Assembly: GCA_023052945.1 (NCBI GenBank)
Contig: CP095495.1
Span: 1-64,000, forward strand
Source: Wolbachia pipientis
GTDB lineage: Bacteria; Pseudomonadota; Alphaproteobacteria; Rickettsiales; Anaplasmataceae
DNA: 64,000 bases
Direction: 5' to 3'
A program made the position numbers and the translations under genes. Every line of letters starts with the position of its first letter. Positions within the stretch are counted from its first letter, which is position 1. The notes beneath the pieces were generated by a model. That model saw nothing but the letters and a program-made list of their open reading frames with translations, was not told the origin of the DNA and did not search any database. Positions 58,787 through 64,000 of the stretch are shown one piece after another.

Positions 58787-59373
58787 TTAGTTTGAAAATG
58801 CATTGGCTACTGCTTGTAATAAAATTGTACCTTCCCTTAAAACCTTAATCTTATCTTCGGTTAAGTCAATAATAGTAGATTCTATACCAGAAACTACTTC
58901 ATCATCTTCAATCACTGCAGATAAATGTTGCTTAATCGATTGTGGTATATCGTCTGCCTTACATACACTTTTTTTCCTGAAATATTTATACTAGTTGCAA
59001 CTATTGGAACTTTCAGTTCATTTAATATTGAAGTTGCAATAGGATGCTTAGGAATCCTGATGCCTATGCTATCTTTAAAGAATTCGTTTGGCAATATATT
59101 ATTGTTTTTAAGTGGTAAAATATAGGTAATCGGTCCAGGAGAAAAGTGATTTACTAAACCAATATACTTTTTCTCTAGCTTTGCTATTCTCATCAAGCTG
59201 CAAATATCACTAACAAATATAGACAGTGGTTTATTTTGAGAGCGTTTCTTTATCTGATATATTTTTCCTATAGATTCATTATTTAATGCATTACAAGCAA
59301 GAGCATACACTGTTTCTGTTGGAAAACACACTAACAAGTTGTTCTGTATTGCATTTATTATTTTAGATACCAT
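58787..59373 (-). pseudogene. tsaC: Threonylcarbamoyl-AMP synthase (Sua5/YrdC), one-base frameshift
   Basis: Makes threonylcarbamoyl-AMP for t6A37 of ANN-decoding tRNAs. N-terminal CFPTETVYALACNALNNESI, KKRSQNKPLSIFV, PGPITYILPL, SIGIRIPKHPIATSIL and VATSINISGK. At an A7 run (58969-58975, eight expected) the frame breaks. The next frame continues ADDIPQSIKQHLSAVIEDDE, GIESTIIDLTEDKIKVLREG and ends at 58787. The function is normally essential, so a sequencing error is quite likely. Confidence 0.92.
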
Positions 59374-59469
59374 ATAGCTAAAAACTTATTCATAACAACT
59401 AAATCAGCTTTGTTGCATTGTATCTTATATAGTAACTAGCTAGTTTTTGTAAACGTGGATGCAGATTTG

Positions 59470-59940
59470 CTACAACCCAAACTCTTCATTGACTTTATCA
59501 ACTATTGCCTGTGGTGGATCCTCTCCCCATCCTGAATACAAAATCTCCCCATAGTCTGCAACATCTATAGAGCCAGTTCTGCTTTTTGCTAGAAACATTT
59601 CTCTTTTCTCTTTATCAACTAATACATAATGCCACGCTGATTTTCCACGATCTTTACCACGGACTAAATATATAAGATCTGACCTACTTCTTTTTGTTGC
59701 ATCAGCAAAAGATCTTTCATTGACAGTTCTGCTTTTACTTTTTATGCCGCCACTTTCAGAAAAAGCTTCCTTGGATTCGGTTTTTTTGTTTGCTAATTCA
59801 GAAATTTTCCCTTTTTCCCCTAATGCCCGTCCTTTGGTGTTTTGAGACGAATACTTACTGGAAAAACCTTCCCCTGTACCGCCAGTAGTCCTGTTTGTGA
59901 AACGCTTAATAAATGAATTATTGTCGTTGTTTTCTGCCAT
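59470..59940 (-). CDS. 156-aa unknown protein
   Basis: Not recognised. Residues 1-85 are Ser/Lys/Gly-rich and disordered. Residues 88-156 look folded (SDLIYLVRGKDRGKSAWHYV, then ILYSGWGEDPPQAIVDKVNE). GGAGA six bases before ATG 59940 supports this start over 59952. No signal peptide. The disordered front with folded tail would suit a secreted protein but nothing proves it. Confidence 0.7.
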   Translation of the reverse strand: MAENNDNNSFIKRFTNRTTGGTGEGFSSKYSSQNTKGRALGEKGKISELANKKTESKEAFSESGGIKSKSRTVNERSFADATKRSRSDLIYLVRGKDRGKSAWHYVLVDKEKREMFLAKSRTGSIDVADYGEILYSGWGEDPPQAIVDKVNEEFGL

Positions 59941-60015
59941 AAAAATCTCCAAACTTTAGATTGTAGGACCCAAATTTTTACTACACTCTATCATATGTTA
60001 ATTAAATTAATATAA

Positions 60016-60909
60016 ATGAAAAATAATATAGTAATTATTACAGGGATTACAGCCTCAGGTAAATCGGAATTATGCAATAACCTGATAAAAAAGCATGGAA
60101 GTATTAGCATAATAAACTGCGACTCAAAGCAAGTATATAAAGAAATTCCCATAACTACCGCTCAACCACCAAAGCAAGAAGAGTTCTATAAACTGTATGG
60201 TTATGTTGCAGCAAAAGAAAATTATTCCGTGGGTTTGTGGTTAGAAGACTTGAAAAAGGAAGTCAATAATGCTCTGGAGAATTCACAAATACCTATCATC
60301 ACTGGAGGAAGTGGGCTTTATATCAGCAGCTTAATCAAGGGCTTATCATCAATGCCACAAATAAGTCAGAAAGTAAGGAAAAATGTAAGCGAATTAAGGA
60401 AAAATGTAAGTAAAGAGGAGTTTTACAAATTAGTGCTAAGCAAAGATCCAAGGATTCAAGGTAAAGTATTCATGAATGACTCGCACCGCCTTTCAAGGGC
60501 ACTTGAAATTATCACTGAAACTGGTAAGACAATCTTTGTATGGCAAGAAAATAGACAGCCTCCTTTATTCAATAATTTTAAGATATATACAATTTTGCCT
60601 AAACGTGATGATGTATACCAAAAAATAAATTCTCGTTTTATCAAAATGATCGAAAATGGAGCAATTGATGAAGTAAAAAAGCTACTTAGTATGAACTTAG
60701 CTCCACATTTGCCAGCTATGAAAGCACATGGAGTGCCAGAAATTATAAAGTACTTAAAAGGTGAGCTCAATTTAGATGAGGCGATACAAATTGCCCAAAC
60801 AAACACAAGACACTACGCGAAACGTCAGTATACTTGGTTTAAAAATCAATTTCCAAATGCTGAAGTAATTGACTGTGCAAGCAAATTGACAGAATTTGGG
60901 ATATTTTGA
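60016..60909 (+). CDS. miaA: tRNA dimethylallyltransferase
   Basis: A 297-aa enzyme adding a dimethylallyl group to A37 of UNN-decoding tRNAs. Walker A GITASGKSELCNNL, INCDSKQVYKEIPITTAQPP, GGSGLYISSLIKGL, and HYAKRQYTWFKNQF. Length normal. Intact. Confidence 0.96.
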   Translation: MKNNIVIITGITASGKSELCNNLIKKHGSISIINCDSKQVYKEIPITTAQPPKQEEFYKLYGYVAAKENYSVGLWLEDLKKEVNNALENSQIPIITGGSGLYISSLIKGLSSMPQISQKVRKNVSELRKNVSKEEFYKLVLSKDPRIQGKVFMNDSHRLSRALEIITETGKTIFVWQENRQPPLFNNFKIYTILPKRDDVYQKINSRFIKMIENGAIDEVKKLLSMNLAPHLPAMKAHGVPEIIKYLKGELNLDEAIQIAQTNTRHYAKRQYTWFKNQFPNAEVIDCASKLTEFGIF

Positions 60910-60918
60910 TTATTAGTT

Positions 60919-61893
60919 TTAGGGTGTATTTCCATGTTCATTGCTATGGACAGGAGGTTCTACACTTTCCAGATGGTTGTTCACTTTCGGTTGCTTATCC
61001 AATTCATGCCCTATTTTTATTTTAAAAAATCCAAATTTTTCGCACAATTTTTGAAAGCATTCTTTTATGATATCAAACAAGTTTTTATCACCCATATTAT
61101 AGTCCCTCAGTCTCTTAGGAACAGTGAGTGACAATTTGCCATCTTTATATGTTACATCATCTTTTCCATCCTGAGACTCAAGTGCGAATCTGATTGAACT
61201 TTGTATAGTAGCTATAGCTGCATCTTTTGCGCTTTTATATCCAATTGTCTTGTTAGGATCTAATACAAATGTAGATATTTTAGATTCAATTTTTATATAA
61301 CTTGATTCAGTGCAGTTGATATTTATTGTTTTCTTGAGAACCCCAGTTGAGAGGCCATGGCTTCCTAACGCAGGTGTATCAACGTAAAAAGACAAATTAC
61401 CCTCATAACCAAGTTGGTTACAGCTGGTGATTAACTCTTCTAAAATAGAATCACTTGGAACTTTTGCTCCGCCATATCCGAACATTTCCTTGAAAATTTC
61501 TTTTGCAATTGGGCGATAATTCTTGTTTTCATCTCCTTCTTTTGGTAATAGATGAATGTGCTTTTTGCCTAAATTATAAAATTCCTTAAAACTCTCTTTA
61601 TACTGGTCAGTTTTTTTATCGCCAGGTATCTCTTGATCTGCATAATGTTCATCCCAAGCTTCATCAAGATTACGTTGCTTAGCTCCTTCTATTAATGCAC
61701 CAATTAAAGTTTCGTCCAGACTTTTGCCGTTAATAACAAATCTCATTCTTCGAAAATCTTTATACATCTGTTCACCAGTGGTTGCTGACTTATTGTTTTT
61801 ATCAGCTCTTAACATACTAAAATTAAACTTCTCTGCCTGAGCTTTTAGCGCAACTACTGGATTTTTCTTTTCTTCTGATGTAGAGCTACTCAT
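60919..61893 (-). CDS. 324-aa unknown protein
   Basis: Not recognised. Begins MSSSTSEEKKNPVVALKAQA. The middle has LHFSLRKK-free alpha/beta structure with NLSFYVDTPALGSHGLSTGV and AAIATIQSSIRFALESQDGK. The C-terminus is His/Asn-rich and flexible. No membrane segment or signal. It is convergent with miaA, nine bases apart. Confidence 0.68.
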   Translation of the reverse strand: MSSSTSEEKKNPVVALKAQAEKFNFSMLRADKNNKSATTGEQMYKDFRRMRFVINGKSLDETLIGALIEGAKQRNLDEAWDEHYADQEIPGDKKTDQYKESFKEFYNLGKKHIHLLPKEGDENKNYRPIAKEIFKEMFGYGGAKVPSDSILEELITSCNQLGYEGNLSFYVDTPALGSHGLSTGVLKKTININCTESSYIKIESKISTFVLDPNKTIGYKSAKDAAIATIQSSIRFALESQDGKDDVTYKDGKLSLTVPKRLRDYNMGDKNLFDIIKECFQKLCEKFGFFKIKIGHELDKQPKVNNHLESVEPPVHSNEHGNTP

Positions 61894-62061
61894 TATTAAT
61901 GTTTTGATATGAACTGCTAATAGTATAATAATATATGGGAATGATTAATAAATTGTTAAAAATGTTCAATATAAATTCTGTGACAGCAAATAGTAATAGT
62001 TTGACCATAAGATGACAGAATTTTAAAAAGGCCCTATTATAAATAAGCAGTTTACACATGT

Positions 62062-64000
62062 ATGAATCCCAATGAGCAATCAGATGTGCTGACTTTTCTA
62101 AATAGCAATCTGCCTAACGCAATATTGCCTAAACTTTGTGGTGGGGATAAAGTGATGGACCTGCTATTTTATAGGCCACTTAGTTATGTAGATAGAAGTA
62201 AGTCACTGCCCGATGCTCAAGCTGGAGAATTTATAACTTTTATTGCAAAAGTTTATGAACATCAGCCGCCCACTTTTAGAAGTAGACCATATAAAATAGT
62301 CGTTGAAAGTGAGAGTCAGTATATGTTCATAGTCTTTTTTAATTACTCAGTTAAGTATTTATACAAACTATTTCCAATTGGAGCTTCTGTAATCATCAGT
62401 GGCAAGCTCGAAAAGTTTGCTGAACATTGGCAAATTACTCATCCAGATTACGTGTCGCTTGACATCAACCAATTTAAAGAAATAGCTCGCATAGAGCCAG
62501 TCTACCAATTATGCCGTGGCATTACCAATAAGAGCATTGGGAACATAATAAGCTCTAACCTGAAAGAATTACCTGATTTGCCAGAGTGGATAGATGATAC
62601 ATTAATCAAGCAAAAAAAATGGCTAAGTTGGAGGGAAAGCATCATAAAGTTGCACAGACCAAGCTCATTGGCGGAAGCCGAGGTTTGTAGAAAAAGGCTT
62701 GCTTATGATGAATTGTTTGCGTATCAGCTAGCACTGAAACTTGCAAGAGAAAATCATGTGAAAGAAAGGGGAAGAGAATTTATAGTATTGAATAAATATA
62801 AAGAGCAAGTTTTAAATGAATTATCGTTTCAATTAACAAACGATCAAATTCGTGCAATAGATGAAATTTCAGAGAGGCAAAAATCCAAGTACCGCATGAT
62901 AAACTTGCTGCAAGGTGATGTTGGTAGTGGCAAAACCGTAGTTGCACTTTTTGCGATGCTAAATGTGGTAGAAAACAACATGCAGGCAGCTCTAATGGCA
63001 CCGACTACTATCTTGGCGGAGCAACATTATAATTGGATTGAGGAAGTTTTATCCTGTACCGATATAAAAGTTGCGCTGCTTACTGGTAAAACTTCGCGCA
63101 AGGAAAGAAAGATTATTATGAACGAACTTGCAAGTGGTGTTTTAAATATAGTGATTGGCACCCACGCGTTATTTCAAGCTAACGTTACATTTAAAAATTT
63201 AGGGCTTGCAGTAATAGACGAACAACAGCGATTTGGAGTGATGCAGAGAAATCGCTTGGTAGGAAAAGGAGAAAATGCCGATATACTTTTCGTTACTGCA
63301 ACTCCTATTCCAAGAACTTTGCAGCAAGCTATATATGGTGACGTTGAATATTCAATTTTGAAAGAAAAACCAAAATCCAGATTGCCAATAAAAACTGTAA
63401 CTATGAACATTAGTAGGGTGCCAGATGTTATTGAAAAGCTAAAAGGTGCTATAAACAGGGGCGAAAAAGCATATTGGATTTGTCCATACATAGAAGAAAA
63501 CGAAGAGACCAATATTGCTGCAGCAGAGATGCGTTTTCAAGAATTACAAAAAACATTTCTTGATAAAGTTAGCATAATACATGGAAAATTGACTCAGGAG
63601 CAGAAAGATCAAGTTATGTTTTCCTTCAAAAGAAATGAATTTTCTCTGCTTGTTGCAACCACTGTGATAGAAGTTGGTATAGATGTGCCAGATGCAACCA
63701 TTATGATTATAGAAAATGCAGAGCAATTTGGGTTATCGCAATTGCATCAGTTAAGAGGCAGAGTAGGGCGAGGAAACAAGCCATCTTTTTGTGTATTATT
63801 ATACGATAATTTAAGTAAAAGCTCATCTTCAAAGTTAAAGATCATGTGTGAGTCACAGGACGGATTTTACATTGCTGAAAGGGATATGATGCTAAGAGGC
63901 AGTGGAGATATCTTAGGCACAAAACAATCAGGATGTATGGAATTTAAATTTGCTGATTTATATCAGGACAGAGAGCTGCTCAACCTCGCGTATAATAACG
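62062..64000 (+). CDS. recG: ATP-dependent DNA helicase RecG (3' end beyond window)
   Basis: Branch-migration helicase that rescues stalled forks. The frame is open from ATG 62062 to the window end (646 codons). N-terminal wedge/OB part (LLFYRPLSYVDRSKSLPDAQ; ISGKLEKFAEHWQITHPDYV), Walker A LLQGDVGSGKTVVALFAML, APTTILAEQHYNWIEE, DEQQRFGVMQRN, TATPIPRTLQQAIYGDVEYS, and LRGRVGRGNKPSFCVLLY. No defect seen. Confidence 0.97.
   Translation, partial: MNPNEQSDVLTFLNSNLPNAILPKLCGGDKVMDLLFYRPLSYVDRSKSLPDAQAGEFITFIAKVYEHQPPTFRSRPYKIVVESESQYMFIVFFNYSVKYLYKLFPIGASVIISGKLEKFAEHWQITHPDYVSLDINQFKEIARIEPVYQLCRGITNKSIGNIISSNLKELPDLPEWIDDTLIKQKKWLSWRESIIKLHRPSSLAEAEVCRKRLAYDELFAYQLALKLARENHVKERGREFIVLNKYKEQVLNELSFQLTNDQIRAIDEISERQKSKYRMINLLQGDVGSGKTVVALFAMLNVVENNMQAALMAPTTILAEQHYNWIEEVLSCTDIKVALLTGKTSRKERKIIMNELASGVLNIVIGTHALFQANVTFKNLGLAVIDEQQRFGVMQRNRLVGKGENADILFVTATPIPRTLQQAIYGDVEYSILKEKPKSRLPIKTVTMNISRVPDVIEKLKGAINRGEKAYWICPYIEENEETNIAAAEMRFQELQKTFLDKVSIIHGKLTQEQKDQVMFSFKRNEFSLLVATTVIEVGIDVPDATIMIIENAEQFGLSQLHQLRGRVGRGNKPSFCVLLYDNLSKSSSSKLKIMCESQDGFYIAERDMMLRGSGDILGTKQSGCMEFKFADLYQDRELLNLAYNN

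Noticed and set aside
1..64000. tRNA and rRNA genes
   Set aside because: No T-loop (GGTTCAAATCC-like) with matching acceptor stem was found by eye on either strand; a tRNAscan-SE run would settle this.

Overview
The window is a piece of a Wolbachia chromosome (Rickettsiales endosymbiont of an arthropod or nematode). The evidence is an AT-rich sequence, a phage WO-type lambdoid head module, an ankyrin-repeat gene, several decayed IS families, group II introns, a family of short palindromic repeats (CCGCTA...TAGCGG and related cores), and Rickettsiales housekeeping genes (ppdK, virB8 paralogue, Mrp-type antiporter subunit, ccmA).

Layout. (1) 1-4141: a group II intron interrupted by a second group II intron (a twintron). 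The inner intron is spliced into the outer intron's own reverse-transcriptase gene at its YADD active site. (2) 4148-13520, minus strand: WO head/packaging module in transcription order: RuvC-like nuclease, ParB-methyltransferase fusion, small terminase, an overlooked 55-codon membrane ORF, large terminase (frameshifted), gpW, GH25 lysozyme, portal, S49 protease, decoration protein, major capsid protein. The outer intron starts 6 bases after the capsid stop codon. (3) 13746-16036: decayed genes, including a second, unrelated terminase cut by an IS remnant. (4) 16041-22855: four or five putative secreted or host-interaction genes (850-aa disordered protein, 62-aa protein, coiled-coil protein in two frames, ankyrin protein) with relic fragments of terminase and uvrB. 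(5) 23044-30985: uvrB, a relic of a large serine recombinase, an IS, asd, an APC transporter and unknown proteins. (6) 31140-38461: nested IS elements, a truncated dus, a membrane-anchored Ulp1-like cysteine protease, serS and purD. (7) 38462-49610: ppdK, then a 6.8-kb block (NhaC-type antiporter, pseudouridine synthase, MFS, aspS, unknown, ccmA) bracketed by imperfect inverted repeats of about 750 bp. (8) 49700-52774: broken IS110 element and a decayed proline-rich, WH2-like protein gene. (9) 52831-64000: proS-acpS, Mrp antiporter subunit, virB8, holB, tsaC, miaA, recG and unknowns.

The core genes serve translation (serS, aspS, proS, miaA, tsaC, pseudouridine synthase), repair (uvrB, recG, holB), purine and DAP synthesis (purD, asd), carbon metabolism (ppdK), cytochrome maturation (ccmA), ion balance and secretion. 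Four of them (asd, ppdK, holB, tsaC) carry one-base indels in homopolymers. That pattern fits assembly error at least as well as real decay.

The most notable items are the twintron, the Ulp1-like protease with N-terminal membrane anchor, the palindromic repeat read in frame inside ppdK, the DSG-type linear motif shared by three unrelated putative effectors, the 55-codon phage ORF, and the large inverted repeats. No tRNA, rRNA, CRISPR array or cifA/cifB pair was seen.
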